64,000 bases of DNA from JBBDXA01 sp040902585. Its GTDB lineage: Bacteria > Planctomycetota > Phycisphaerae > Phycisphaerales > Phycisphaeraceae. Both the position numbers and the translations under genes were made by a program. This document shows, in pieces, positions 34,181-42,811 of the stretch (its first letter is position 1; each line of letters begins with the position of its first letter). The notes under the pieces were generated by a model. The model had not been told where the DNA came from. It ran no database searches and saw nothing but the letters and a program-made list of their open reading frames with translations. Location: assembly GCA_040902585.1 (NCBI GenBank), contig JBBDXA010000244.1:1-64000 (forward strand), in the 5' to 3' direction.

Positions 34181-35848
34181 CTACACCTTTGTACACCGAA
34201 TCACTTCCTCCGGCGTCGTTTCTCCAGCGATCACTTTACGCCAGCCGTCCTCGCGCAGCATGCGAAGACCCTGCTGCTTGGCGATGGCTTCGACCTGGTG
34301 CGCGCCGACGCGCTGCATCACTTTCTCGCGGACTTCGTCGGACATCGTCATCAGTTCGTACAAACCCGTGCGGCCGCGGTAGCCGGTGTTGTGACACTTG
34401 CGGCAACCCACGCCGCGGTACAGCGGCTGACCCTCGGGCATGTGAAAATCGCGCGGCATCTTCTCACGGTCCGGCTCGTACTCTTCCTTGCAGTGCGAAC
34501 AGATGCGACGCACCAGACGCTGCGCCATCGCGCTGTTGAGCGTACTCGTCACGAGGAACGGTTCCACGCCCATGTCGATCAGTCGCGTCGCCGCGCTGCA
34601 TGAGTCGTTGGTGTGCAGCGTGCTGAGCACGAGGTGACCCGTGAGCGCCGCCTGGATCGCAGCCTCCGCGGTTTCAAGGTCGCGAATTTCGCCGATCATG
34701 ATCACGTCAGGATCGTGACGCAGGATCGCGCGAAGGCCGCGTGCGAAGGTGTAATCGATCTTCGGATTGATCTGAATCTGGTTGACGCCGGCCAGGTGAT
34801 ACTCGACCGGGTCTTCGACCGTGATGCACTTGATCTCGCCGTCCACGATTGCCGAGAGCGCGGCGTAGAGCGTCGTCGTTTTACCACTGCCCGTCGGACC
34901 GGTGACAAGGATGATGCCGTGCGGCCGCGCAATCTGATCCTGAAACACGGCAAACGTATCTTCCGCCATGCCCAGTTCAGGCAGCGTGTAGAGCACGTTG
35001 GCCTTGTCGAGAATACGCATCACGATGCCTTCGCCAAAGAGCATCGGAATCACACTCACGCGGATGTCGATCTGGCGACCGCCCACGTTCAGGTTGATGC
35101 GCCCGTCCTGCGGCAATCGCTTCTCGGCGATGTTCATCTGCGCCATGATCTTGATGCGGCTGATCATCGCCGCCTGAAGTCGTTTCACTTCCGCGGGCAC
35201 CGATGCATCCTGCAACACACCGTCGATGCGGTAGCGCACTTTCAGATCGAATTCGTAAGGCTCGATGTGAATATCGCTGGCGCGTTCGTTGATGGCTTCG
35301 AGGAAAATCGTGTTCACCAGCTTGATGACGCTGGCTTCCTGCGCCATCTGCATCAGGTCTTCAGCGCCCTCTTCGACGGTGATGCCTTCGGTGTTCTGCT
35401 CATCGATGAGTTGATTGATCGTGTCGCCGCCCAGGCCGTAGTAGGTCTTGATGGCGGTGTTGATCTGATCTTCCAGCGCGAGGACGGGCTGAATTTCCAG
35501 CCCGGTCATCAGGCGGAGCTCGTCGAAGGCGTAGAGATCGAAGGGATCGCTGGTGGCGACTTTGAGTGTGCCGTTGTAGCGACCGATGGGGACCAGCCGC
35601 TTTTGATGCACGATGCGCGAAGGCATGGCCTCGATCGCTTCGCGGCCGATGCGCATGTTCGCCAGATCGACGATGGGGATGAAAAGCTCTTCGCTGGCAG
35701 CCTTGAGGAGTTCTTCCTCTTCGATCATCCCCATGGTGATAAGCGCACGATCCACGCGGGTGCCGTCCTTGCGGCACTTCGCCTGAGCCTGGCTCACCTG
35801 ATCCACGGTGAGCAGGCCTTTCTCAACTAATGTGTCAACTACATTCAT
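34181..35848 (-). CDS. gspE: type II secretion ATPase GspE
   Basis: 555 aa from the ATG at 35848, which gives MNVVDTLVEKGLLTVDQ, the usual N1E start; the open frame continues upstream to 36190 but that part is not GspE-like. The cytoplasmic hexameric ATPase drives pseudopilus assembly. N1E domain (DGTRVDRALITMGMIEEEEL); Walker A GPTGSGKTTT; Asp box and Walker B MIGEIRDLETAEAA; His box TGHLVLSTLHTND. A tetracysteine zinc site has CSHC and CRKC near the C-terminus, then the typical RTGLYELM. It is the first gene of the operon; TATAAATAA on the minus strand at 36063-36071 may belong to its promoter. Confidence 0.95.
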   Translation of the reverse strand: MNVVDTLVEKGLLTVDQVSQAQAKCRKDGTRVDRALITMGMIEEEELLKAASEELFIPIVDLANMRIGREAIEAMPSRIVHQKRLVPIGRYNGTLKVATSDPFDLYAFDELRLMTGLEIQPVLALEDQINTAIKTYYGLGGDTINQLIDEQNTEGITVEEGAEDLMQMAQEASVIKLVNTIFLEAINERASDIHIEPYEFDLKVRYRIDGVLQDASVPAEVKRLQAAMISRIKIMAQMNIAEKRLPQDGRINLNVGGRQIDIRVSVIPMLFGEGIVMRILDKANVLYTLPELGMAEDTFAVFQDQIARPHGIILVTGPTGSGKTTTLYAALSAIVDGEIKCITVEDPVEYHLAGVNQIQINPKIDYTFARGLRAILRHDPDVIMIGEIRDLETAEAAIQAALTGHLVLSTLHTNDSCSAATRLIDMGVEPFLVTSTLNSAMAQRLVRRICSHCKEEYEPDREKMPRDFHMPEGQPLYRGVGCRKCHNTGYRGRTGLYELMTMSDEVREKVMQRVGAHQVEAIAKQQGLRMLREDGWRKVIAGETTPEEVIRCTKV

Positions 35849-36222
35849 GGCCGGTTGTTTCCATCCTTGTCGACCCGCCAAGGTTCCATTTACATGGCAG
35901 GCCTGAGGGTTACGCGCTTCAAATCCGAACAGACCTGTCCCTGCCCGTCCCTGCCCGGCCCGCATCGCTTCTGGCACAACGCCCCAGAGCACTCCTTTTT
36001 TCATTTGACCTGAAATTTTTTGCATCCCAACCGTTTTTCCGCTGTAGCTACGGTCAGACGCCTTATTTATAGGTCGCGGTCGCCAATCGGACCCGTGCCA
36101 GCCGGTTGTCTGGGCCGCCTTGTGGAGAAGCCGTAAATCACGCTTCCACAAAACCTTTGATCGGCACCCTGAACGTACAATATTAGACACCCCAAGGTTG
36201 CAAGCCTTACTGGAGACGCTCG
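35849..36222. other. divergent intergenic region gspE / EF-hand gene
   Basis: 374 bases with no supported gene. Toward gspE there is TATAAATAA (minus strand, 36063-36071). Toward the EF-hand gene there is TACAAT at 36176-36181, 42 bases before its ATG. No -35 box with good spacing was found for either. Confidence 0.4.
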
Positions 36223-37485
36223 ATGACTGCCTACCGAACCCTGATGCAAGCGTGTGCGATTCTCGCCCTCACCGGCTCCCTTTCCTTCGCCCAGGACCAG
36301 CCCGACACGAAATCCGCTGACAAAGTCATTGCGGACCTGGTCAACGAAGCGGTCGATCCCTACGTCCCCGGCGGCGAGCGAAGCCGCTTCCTCAAGGTCG
36401 CGGGCGTTGACACGGAACTCGATGCTGACGAATTCAAAGCCGGCGAGAACGCTGAAGACGGTTTCATCCGCAGCTATGACCGCTGGGCCGCGATGATCAC
36501 CTTTGATCGCAGCAAGAACGGCAAGCTCGACTGGTTCGAAGCCGATGCCTACCGCCGCGACTTCCGCGCCCGCATGCTGGCTGAGTACGACAAGGACAAG
36601 AACGGCAAGCTCGAAGGCGCGGAGCGCGACGACGCCAACAAGGCCCTCGCCGCAGGCAAGCTGCCCAAGGCCACTGCTGTCACGCCACGCCCGGGTAACC
36701 GCGAAGACAATCCGCGGGATCCGAACAACCCTGACCGCCCGCGCGGCGGCCGCGGCAACGAAGAAATGCTCAAACGCTTCGACAAGGACGGCGACGGCAA
36801 ACTTTCCGACGATGAACGCCGCGAGATGGCCTCGGCGCTGATCCTCGAAGGGCGCGACAGTCAGATCAAGAAGTGGGACGAGAACGGCGACGGCATCCTC
36901 GACGACCAGGAACGCTCAGCCGTCAAGCTCGACCCGCGTGACCGATTCTGGCTCATGCTCGATGACATCGGCATGAAGCACTTTGACGAAAACGGCGACG
37001 GCAAACTCAGCGACGGCGAATCGCGCGATATCGTCGCCTTCGGCGCGAAGATTCAGGACATGGGCAAGGTCTGGGAAGCCAAGCTCCTGGACACCGACGG
37101 CGACGGCGAAGTCTCCCGCGATGAACGCCGCGACTTCCAGCAGCGCATGCAGATCATCGGCATCACCATGCTGCCCGAAGCGATGAAGTGGGTCGATACC
37201 GACGGCGACGGCCGCCCCAGCCGCGAAGAGTTGGCCGCCGTGGCCGAGCGAGCCGCCAAGCGCGGCCAGGAAATCCTCGGCGACTGGGTCAAGAAGTTCG
37301 ACGGCAACGGCGACGGCCGACTCGACGCCAACGAGCGCGGTAACTTCCTCGACGGCGTCAACGATGACATCGCCGCCCGCATCAAACGCCACAGCACCGA
37401 CGGCAAACTCGACGACGAAGGCATCAAGGGTCTCGTCCGTGAACTGGCCGAAGAGTTTGGCATCAAGCCGAATGAAACGTTCTGA
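36223..37485 (+). CDS. exported EF-hand protein with eight calcium-binding loops
   Basis: 420 aa. A signal peptide (about 1-23, ends SFA before QDQ) is followed by eight EF-hand loops of the DxDxDG type: DRSKNGKLDWFE, DKDKNGKLEGAE, DKDGDGKLSDDE, DENGDGILDDQE, DENGDGKLSDGE, DTDGDGEVSRDE, DTDGDGRPSREE and DGNGDGRLDANE. A Pro/Arg/Asn-rich linker (about residues 155-182) separates the first two from the rest. A calcium-dependent periplasmic or surface role is expected; no enzyme domain is seen. It is divergent from the type II operon and ends at a strong terminator. Confidence 0.9.
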   Translation: MTAYRTLMQACAILALTGSLSFAQDQPDTKSADKVIADLVNEAVDPYVPGGERSRFLKVAGVDTELDADEFKAGENAEDGFIRSYDRWAAMITFDRSKNGKLDWFEADAYRRDFRARMLAEYDKDKNGKLEGAERDDANKALAAGKLPKATAVTPRPGNREDNPRDPNNPDRPRGGRGNEEMLKRFDKDGDGKLSDDERREMASALILEGRDSQIKKWDENGDGILDDQERSAVKLDPRDRFWLMLDDIGMKHFDENGDGKLSDGESRDIVAFGAKIQDMGKVWEAKLLDTDGDGEVSRDERRDFQQRMQIIGITMLPEAMKWVDTDGDGRPSREELAAVAERAAKRGQEILGDWVKKFDGNGDGRLDANERGNFLDGVNDDIAARIKRHSTDGKLDDEGIKGLVRELAEEFGIKPNETF

Positions 37486-37520
37486 TTCAATCGCGCGTTG
37501 ACAATGAATGCAACTACTCA

Positions 37521-37554
37521 AAGCCCACGGTCTCCCGACCGTGGGTTTTTCTTT
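37521..37554 (+). terminator. rho-independent terminator
   Basis: A 9-bp GC-rich stem (37524-37532 with 37537-37545, CCCACGGTC / GACCGTGGG) with a 4-base loop is followed by TTTTTCTTT. It lies 36 bases after the EF-hand gene. Confidence 0.93.
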
Positions 37555-37661
37555 GCCGGTATGCTGCTGATCATTCGTAGACGCCACCGCGTCAACTCGG
37601 TACGTTGTACCGCCTCGCTGCAACCGTAACCTGCGCGGGCAATCAACGGTTTCCCTTTGTA

Positions 37662-37696
37662 TTTTGCACTTTTCACTTTTCACTCTTCACTTTGCT
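37662..37696. repeat. heptamer tandem array (CTTTTCA) before trpS
   Basis: Five 7-base units: TTTTGCA, CTTTTCA, CTTTTCA, CTCTTCA, CTTTGCT. It ends 17 bases before the trpS start and so would lie in its leader or promoter. Confidence 0.78.
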
Positions 37697-37713
37697 CGCT
37701 CTTTCACGCTGAC

Positions 37714-38790
37714 ATGACTTCACCCTCGACCCCAACCCGACCCCGCGTCCTCACCGGCGACACACCCACCGGCCGCCTGCACCTGGGCCACTACGTCGGC
37801 TCCATCGAAAGCCGCCTGGCCATGCAGGAGACGCACGAGTGTTTCTTCATCATCGCCAACACGCACGCGCTGACCAGCCGCAGCGATCAGACCGCGCAGG
37901 TGCGCGAGGACATCATTCAGATCACGATGGATTATCTCGCGGCAGGCATCGATCCGCAGCGCTCCGTCATTTTCCTTCAGAGTGAAGTGCCCGCGATCGC
38001 CGAGCTGTCGTGGTTCTTCGCGATGCTCGTTTCCTTCAACCGCGTGATGCGCAACCCGACGCTCAAGACCGAGATCGAGATGAAGGGCCTCGGCGACACC
38101 TACAGCTTCGGCTTCCCGATGTACGCCGTGGGTCAGATGGCGGACATCCTTGCCTTCCGCCCGCAGTGGGTGCCCGTCGGCGAGGACCAGGTGCCGCACA
38201 TCGAGATGACGCGCGAGGTCGCCCGCAAGTTCAACCAGCTTTACTGCGGCGTCGATCCGCATGCCGACGACAGCGAGCACGCGAAGACTGGTGTTTTCCC
38301 CGTCCCCGGCGCGAAGGTCGGCCGCATCGCCCGCCTCACCGGCATCGACGGCAGGAACAAGATGAGTAAATCGCTCGGCAACGCGATTCTCCTGAGCGAC
38401 TCGCCCAAGGAAGTGAAGAAGAAGATTTCCTCCATTCAGACCAGCAGCCGGACGCCGACGGAGCCGGGCGTCGTCGAAGGCAACCTGCTCTTTGAATGGA
38501 TGGATGCGTTCAATCATGACAAGGCTGAAGTGGACGCGCTGAAGGATCGTTACACGCGCGGCGACAATCTCGGTGACGGCCACGTGAAGGCCCGGCTCAC
38601 CGAACTCATCAACGCCCTGCTCGACCCGATGCGCGCCCGCCGCGCGGAACTGGAAGCGAATCCTGATCATGTACTCGAAGTCCTGCGCGACGGCACGGCA
38701 CGGGCAAACGCCGCGGCGGAAGAAACGCTCTGGCTGGCGAAACAGGCGATGAAGTGGGATTTCTTCAAGCGCGAGTTGCGACTAGACTAA
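37714..38790 (+). CDS. trpS: tryptophanyl-tRNA synthetase
   Basis: 358 aa class I aminoacyl-tRNA synthetase. TGRLHLGHYVGS carries the HIGH signature (as HLGH) and NKMSKSLGNAI the KMSKS loop. Other blocks are FLQSEVPAIAELSW, GFPMYAVGQMADIL and VGEDQVPHIEMTREVARKFN. The ATG at 37714 is preferred; the frame opens earlier (37657) but that extension is encoded by the heptamer repeat. Expected to be essential. Confidence 0.96.
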   Translation: MTSPSTPTRPRVLTGDTPTGRLHLGHYVGSIESRLAMQETHECFFIIANTHALTSRSDQTAQVREDIIQITMDYLAAGIDPQRSVIFLQSEVPAIAELSWFFAMLVSFNRVMRNPTLKTEIEMKGLGDTYSFGFPMYAVGQMADILAFRPQWVPVGEDQVPHIEMTREVARKFNQLYCGVDPHADDSEHAKTGVFPVPGAKVGRIARLTGIDGRNKMSKSLGNAILLSDSPKEVKKKISSIQTSSRTPTEPGVVEGNLLFEWMDAFNHDKAEVDALKDRYTRGDNLGDGHVKARLTELINALLDPMRARRAELEANPDHVLEVLRDGTARANAAAEETLWLAKQAMKWDFFKRELRLD

Positions 38791-38842
38791 ACCTTGATTT
38801 CTCGTAAAACAATTGATTAACGTTAATGGATAACCTTGATTT
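38790..38842. promoter_or_regulatory. operator-like repeats upstream of the toxin-antitoxin candidate
   Basis: An exact 11-base direct repeat AACCTTGATTT (38790-38800 and 38832-38842, spaced 42 bases, four helical turns) flanks a perfect 12-base palindrome ATTAACGTTAAT (38816-38827). The region is AT-rich against GC-rich surroundings. AACCT is also the half-site bound by E. coli MqsA, which makes autoregulation by the downstream zinc-finger/HTH protein plausible. Confidence 0.6.
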
Positions 38843-38864
38843 ACATTAACTTCGGGGCGATAAT

Positions 38865-39212
38865 ATGGGTGACGCGAAGGATCCGTCGGCACTGGAGAAG
38901 TACAAGGCGGTGCTAAAGCTGGCGAAGTTTACGGGCTACATCGAATGGAGGTTGCTTCCGCTCGGCTGGATCGCCGAGCACCTCACGGATGTCGACGCGC
39001 GGGATGTCAACGAACTCATGGCAGGCCACGTGCAGGCGGGCGGCAAGATAGATCAAGTGGAAGAGCGGCGGGCGGAGTATCTTGACTTTCGATTTCACTA
39101 CGACTTTCGACTGAAGATCGGCGAACGCCGCGTTTACATTGAAACGATTCTGGATGAGCGAGAGGATGCCGAGGACTGCACGATCTGGGTTGTCAACATT
39201 CACGATGCATGA
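38865..39212 (+). CDS. putative toxin of an MqsRA-like pair
   Basis: 115 aa. I do not recognise the family with certainty. The N-terminal half is helical, and the C-terminal half is a predicted beta-sheet (FHYDFRLKIGERRVYIETIL, then TIWVVNIHDA), reminiscent of MqsR/RelE-type interferases in layout only. It overlaps by four bases (ATGA) with the zinc-finger/HTH protein downstream, and its upstream region has operator-like repeats. That toxin-first order matches mqsRA. Function is inferred from context. Confidence 0.55.
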   Translation: MGDAKDPSALEKYKAVLKLAKFTGYIEWRLLPLGWIAEHLTDVDARDVNELMAGHVQAGGKIDQVEERRAEYLDFRFHYDFRLKIGERRVYIETILDEREDAEDCTIWVVNIHDA

Positions 39213-39787
39213 AACGGAAAACAGTGGAGCTACCCTTGAACGATTCGAGCCCAACCCGCGCTCCGCAAAAGAAGTACCCCATTCGCTGCATCGAATGCGG
39301 CAAGGTCGAGGTGCGTCCGGCAATCGTGTCGCACACGATGAAGCGGAACCATGAAGGCCGGGTCTACGAACTGAAGGTCGATCGCCTGCCGGCTTCCAAG
39401 TGTACGGCCTGCGGTGCGGTCTCGTTCAACAACGACTCCCACGAGGCGACCGCTGCCGCATTGCGCAGCGAACTGGGCCTGCTCTTTCCAAACGAAATCC
39501 GTGAACACATCGAATCCCTGGGCCTGACGCAGCGCGACGCGGCGGAGCAACTGGGCGTTGCGCCGGAAACCATGAGTCGATGGGTCAACGGCACCATGAT
39601 CCAGTCGCGCGCGATGGACAACTGGATGCGAGCGTTCTTCGCGGCAGCACCGGCCGCAGACGCTGCCGGACTCGACCGCTTGCGCCGCCGTCTGGCCGCG
39701 CTGCCCTCCGCGCAACAAACGAGCCTCTTGAACGAGATCGAGCGAATTGTTGACCTCTTCGTTGCAGTCGCGGCCAAGAAAGCTTGA
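39209..39787 (+). CDS. MqsA/YgiT-type zinc-finger HTH antitoxin
   Basis: 192 aa. Two CxxC pairs (CIECG and CTACG) form a zinc site at about residues 26-75. A helix-turn-helix of the XRE type follows (LGLTQRDAAEQLGVAPETMSRW, about 110-132), then a C-terminal extension of about 55 residues that E. coli MqsA lacks. YgiT-family proteins neutralise their partner toxin and repress the shared operon. Translationally coupled to the preceding gene. Confidence 0.82.
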   Translation: MKRKTVELPLNDSSPTRAPQKKYPIRCIECGKVEVRPAIVSHTMKRNHEGRVYELKVDRLPASKCTACGAVSFNNDSHEATAAALRSELGLLFPNEIREHIESLGLTQRDAAEQLGVAPETMSRWVNGTMIQSRAMDNWMRAFFAAAPAADAAGLDRLRRRLAALPSAQQTSLLNEIERIVDLFVAVAAKKA

Positions 39788-39811
39788 TGTCACGCGAATC
39801 TGATTCATCGC

Positions 39812-41047
39812 TCACACCTCCGGCCGCTGCCACCATTCATCCACATGCACCGTGTAACCCTCGCGCTCCAATCGCGAGATCAGTTCCTGCATGTGCTCAC
39901 GATTGCGCGTCTCGGCTGAGCAGCGCACAACAACAGTTGAAAGGTCTTCACCCGCGAAGGCGCGATCGTGCGTGATGTCGCGGATGGAGACGCCCATTTC
40001 GCCCAGCAGCGTGGCGAACTTCGCCAGGCCGCCGGGGCGATCGCTGATGGTGGTCTCGAAGCGGCAGAGGCGACCATCGACTGCCAGCCCGCGGTCGATC
40101 ACGTGACCAAGGACGGGCGTGTCGATGTTGCCGCCGCACAGGGGCAGCACGACGCACTTGCCTTTGAGCTCCGGCAATTTGTCCCAGAGCAGCGCGGCAA
40201 GCCCGGCCGCGCCCGCGCCTTCGACAACGCTCTTTTCCAGTTCGATCAACCTCAGCACCGCCATCGCCAGCGCCCGCTCGGAGACGGCGACGACCTTGTC
40301 CACATGCTGCCTTGCAATCTCAAACGCCCGCGGCCCGACGCACGGCACCGCGAGGCCATCCGCAATCGTCGGGCGCGACTCGATGCGCACCGGCTTGCCC
40401 GCTTCCAGCGCAGCCGTGAAACTCGCGCAGCGTTTGGGCTCCACGCCGATCACCTGCACGCTGGGCTTCAATGACTTGATCGCCAGCGCGACACCCGCGA
40501 TCAGGCCCGCGCCGCCGACGGGGACAATGATCGCATCGAGGTCGGGCACCTGTTCGAGCACTTCGAGTCCGAGCGTGCCCTGACCGGCAATGATCGCCGC
40601 GTCATCGAAGCCGTTGATGTAGGTCAGGCCGCGGGCTTCGACAAAGCTGCGAGCGTGCTCGGCGCAGTCGGCAATCGTCTGCCCAGTCTGAATCACTTCC
40701 GCGCCAAGCTTCTGGCAGTTGGCGACCTTGGAGAGCGGCGCGATCGTGGGCATCACCACCGTGACGGGCACGCCGAGTTGCTTGCCGTGGAAGGCGAGGG
40801 CGAGGGCGTGATTGCCTGCCGAGGCGGCGATGACGCCGCGCTTGCGTTGTTCATCGGTGAGCTTCAAGAGCGCGTAGCGGCCGCCGCGTTCCTTGAAGCT
40901 GCCGGTGCGCTGGAGCTGTTCGAGCTTGCAGAACACGCGGCTGCCCGTGAGCAGCGAGAGCGGAACCGACTCGGGGCAAGGCGTGCGATACACGCCTTCG
41001 CCGATCGCCTCGCGGGCTGCGTGGATGTCTGCGAGAGTGAGAGACAT
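39812..41047 (-). CDS. ilvA: threonine dehydratase (ammonia-lyase) with ACT domain
   Basis: 411 aa PLP enzyme converting threonine to 2-oxobutyrate and ammonia. The PLP lysine is in RTGSFKERGG. SAGNHALALAFHG and the glycine-rich PVGGAGLIAGVALAIK bind substrate and the PLP phosphate. The last 85 residues form one ACT domain (LCRFETTISDRPGGLAKFA), as in the short catabolic/allosteric form rather than the two-ACT biosynthetic IlvA. It is 25 bases downstream of the parvulin gene on the same strand. tdcB-type naming is equally possible. Confidence 0.92.
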   Translation of the reverse strand: MSLTLADIHAAREAIGEGVYRTPCPESVPLSLLTGSRVFCKLEQLQRTGSFKERGGRYALLKLTDEQRKRGVIAASAGNHALALAFHGKQLGVPVTVVMPTIAPLSKVANCQKLGAEVIQTGQTIADCAEHARSFVEARGLTYINGFDDAAIIAGQGTLGLEVLEQVPDLDAIIVPVGGAGLIAGVALAIKSLKPSVQVIGVEPKRCASFTAALEAGKPVRIESRPTIADGLAVPCVGPRAFEIARQHVDKVVAVSERALAMAVLRLIELEKSVVEGAGAAGLAALLWDKLPELKGKCVVLPLCGGNIDTPVLGHVIDRGLAVDGRLCRFETTISDRPGGLAKFATLLGEMGVSIRDITHDRAFAGEDLSTVVVRCSAETRNREHMQELISRLEREGYTVHVDEWWQRPEV

Positions 41048-41072
41048 GGAGATACTTCAATGGTGACATGCA

Positions 41073-42017
41073 TTACGTCGTCGCATCGTCATCGATCGTG
41101 CGCTCATCCGTATCCGAGGACTCATGCGAGTGCGCCGGGGCCGGTGACTGTTCTTCAAACTCTTCCACCACCGCGTCGCTCTTGAGCGTTTCAATGAAGG
41201 CCCGCATCTTGTCCTGATGCCGCTCTTCGCGCAGGAGCTTGCGCACCTCTTCGCGGATCTCCTCCAGCGGGCGCGGCGTCGAAGGCTTGCGACCGGTCAT
41301 CTTCGCGATGTGATACCCGAACGGCGAAAGGAAAATCGGGGAGAGTTCACCTTCATCCATGCTGAACACCACGGCTTCAAACTCCTCGACGAGCTCGCCG
41401 CGCGAGAAAAAGCCCAGATCGCCGCCGTCACCGGGCTTGTCGCTGTGAGCATCCGCCAGTTCCGCAAAGCTTTCGCCGGCCTTGAGCCTGGCGCGAAGGT
41501 CCATCAACTCGGCGTAGGCGGCCCGCGGGTCGGCCCCATGATCCAGGCCTTTCAAAATGTGCGACACGCGGATCGCCTCCGGCGTCATGTAGCGGTCGAT
41601 GTGTTCCTTATAGTGTGCTTCCACTTCCGCGTCCGTCGGCTCCGTCTTCTCCCCCACCGCCGCCTCGAGCACGCGCTGCAATCGAATGTTCACGGCGATG
41701 CTCTCGCGAAATGCCGGCTCCTCTTCTTCGCTGGTCGAGTAGTTGATGTAGAAGTGTTCCTTGCCGCCGGCCTCTTGGACGATCTTGTCGAAGGCTTCGA
41801 GCACTTCCGATTCGCTGACGATGACGCCGCGGCGTTCACCCTCCTGCGTGAGCAGCGAACGGGCGATCATGTTGTCCCGGGCGAAGCCCCGAAATTCGTC
41901 GTCGCGTTCGCAGCAGTTGACCGATTCGCCGCGCTGGCGGGCGGCGTTCTTGAGCTGGTCCATCTCGCGATAGATCTCTTCATCGGTGACGAGCGTTTCG
42001 TTGATGCGTAAGGCCAT
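41073..42017 (-). CDS. parvulin-type peptidyl-prolyl cis-trans isomerase
   Basis: 314 aa from the ATG at 42017; a TTG 15 bases upstream is less likely. An N-terminal SurA-like chaperone region (residues 1-150, including CCERDDEFRGFARDNM) precedes a rotamase domain: IRVSHILKGLDHG, GESFAELADAHSDKPGDGGDLGF, EFEAVVFSMDEGELSP, SPFGYHIAKM. The C-terminus is acidic and His/Glu/Asp-rich. No signal peptide is seen, unlike SurA or PrsA, so a cytoplasmic folding role is suggested. Two adjacent cysteines near residue 35 are unusual. Confidence 0.88.
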   Translation of the reverse strand: MALRINETLVTDEEIYREMDQLKNAARQRGESVNCCERDDEFRGFARDNMIARSLLTQEGERRGVIVSESEVLEAFDKIVQEAGGKEHFYINYSTSEEEEPAFRESIAVNIRLQRVLEAAVGEKTEPTDAEVEAHYKEHIDRYMTPEAIRVSHILKGLDHGADPRAAYAELMDLRARLKAGESFAELADAHSDKPGDGGDLGFFSRGELVEEFEAVVFSMDEGELSPIFLSPFGYHIAKMTGRKPSTPRPLEEIREEVRKLLREERHQDKMRAFIETLKSDAVVEEFEEQSPAPAHSHESSDTDERTIDDDATT

Positions 42018-42366
42018 GGCGGGTCCAATCAATCAGGAACGATTCGGGGAAGGCGAGGCGAGTGTAACCGGTGATGCGCGGGGGCGTCTTGCAGTTCTAT
42101 CCTATGCGACAGTCGGGCGGTGCCAAACGGGATGGCGGGCGGGGCACCCACCCACGGGAGTGGGTGGGCTTTGCCCTGCATTCGCATCGGTTTGGAGCAC
42201 CTTTTTTCGGGTCGTTTTCTTTTTTCAGAATAATATGCATACGTAAGAACAAACCGAACCCCTCGGCGGTAGGTCCTTACGTACGCGTACAAACGGCGGC
42301 CTGGCGTTCAGGCGTGTGCCTGAAGGTTCGTATGGGTCGCCGCGTCCTAACGCAAGGGGAGTTCTG
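42018..42366. other. intergenic region with a hairpin repeat and a possible promoter
   Basis: 42147-42168 is a perfect 9-bp stem (CCCACCCAC / GTGGGTGGG, loop GGGA); an almost identical element lies at 57605-57626. An AT-rich stretch follows (42203-42240, with TAATAT at 42231), and an inverted pair TACGTAAG (42240-42247) / CTTACGTA (42276-42283) may be an operator for the small secreted-protein gene. No gene is seen. Confidence 0.6.
42147..42168. repeat. hairpin repeat CCCACCCAC, copy 1
   Basis: Perfect 9-bp stem with a GGGA loop, flanked by CTTTGCCC. The reverse complement matches the copy at 57605-57626 including the AAAG flank. Confidence 0.75.
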
Positions 42367-42729
42367 ATGAAGACGCTACTTTTTGGAGGTTTCGCAGCCC
42401 TGGCGATGATGTTCGCCGCTCCGGGCCAGGCCCAGGCCCAGCATTACGGGCATCGCGATTCGGGACACGGGCAGGTCCGCGTCAACGTGGGCTATCACAA
42501 CGGGCACAGCAACGTGAACGTGGGCTACAACAGCGGCTACAGAGGCCACCAAAGCCATGGCCACTACAGCCATGGGCACACCAGCCGCTATCAGCCCTAT
42601 TGCCCGCCGCCGGTTGTGTATCGCCGCCCGGTGTATCACCAGCCGACGTACTGCCCGCCGCCGGTCGTTTACCATCGACCCGCGCCGGTCTACTACACGC
42701 GGCCGAGCTACGGCTGTCAGGGGTGGTAA
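42367..42729 (+). CDS. small secreted His/Tyr/Pro-rich protein
   Basis: 120 aa. The ATG at 42367 follows AAGGGGAG. A signal peptide (about 1-24, ends AQAQ) is followed by His/Gly repeats (YGHRDSGHG, NVGYHNGHSNVNVGYNSGY, HQSHGHYSHGHTS) and then a repeat of CPPPVVYxRPVY type with three cysteines. No catalytic domain is seen. The His and Tyr content suggests metal binding or an envelope structural role (inference). A terminator follows. Confidence 0.75.
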   Translation: MKTLLFGGFAALAMMFAAPGQAQAQHYGHRDSGHGQVRVNVGYHNGHSNVNVGYNSGYRGHQSHGHYSHGHTSRYQPYCPPPVVYRRPVYHQPTYCPPPVVYHRPAPVYYTRPSYGCQGW

Positions 42730-42763
42730 TCCGCGAACATTGAAAACGTGACGAAGAACAATC

Positions 42764-42795
42764 GCCCGGACGGCAAGAAGTCGTCCGGGCTTTCG
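42764..42795 (+). terminator. rho-independent terminator
   Basis: GCCCGGACG (42764-42772) pairs with CGTCCGGGC (42782-42790), followed by TTTCG. It lies 34 bases after the small secreted-protein gene. Confidence 0.75.
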
Positions 42796-42811
42796 GTTGC
42801 GCGGAGAGAGC

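Noticed and set aside
34613..35830. 405-codon plus-strand frame
   Set aside because: Antisense to gspE, whose Walker motifs and zinc site are unmistakable.
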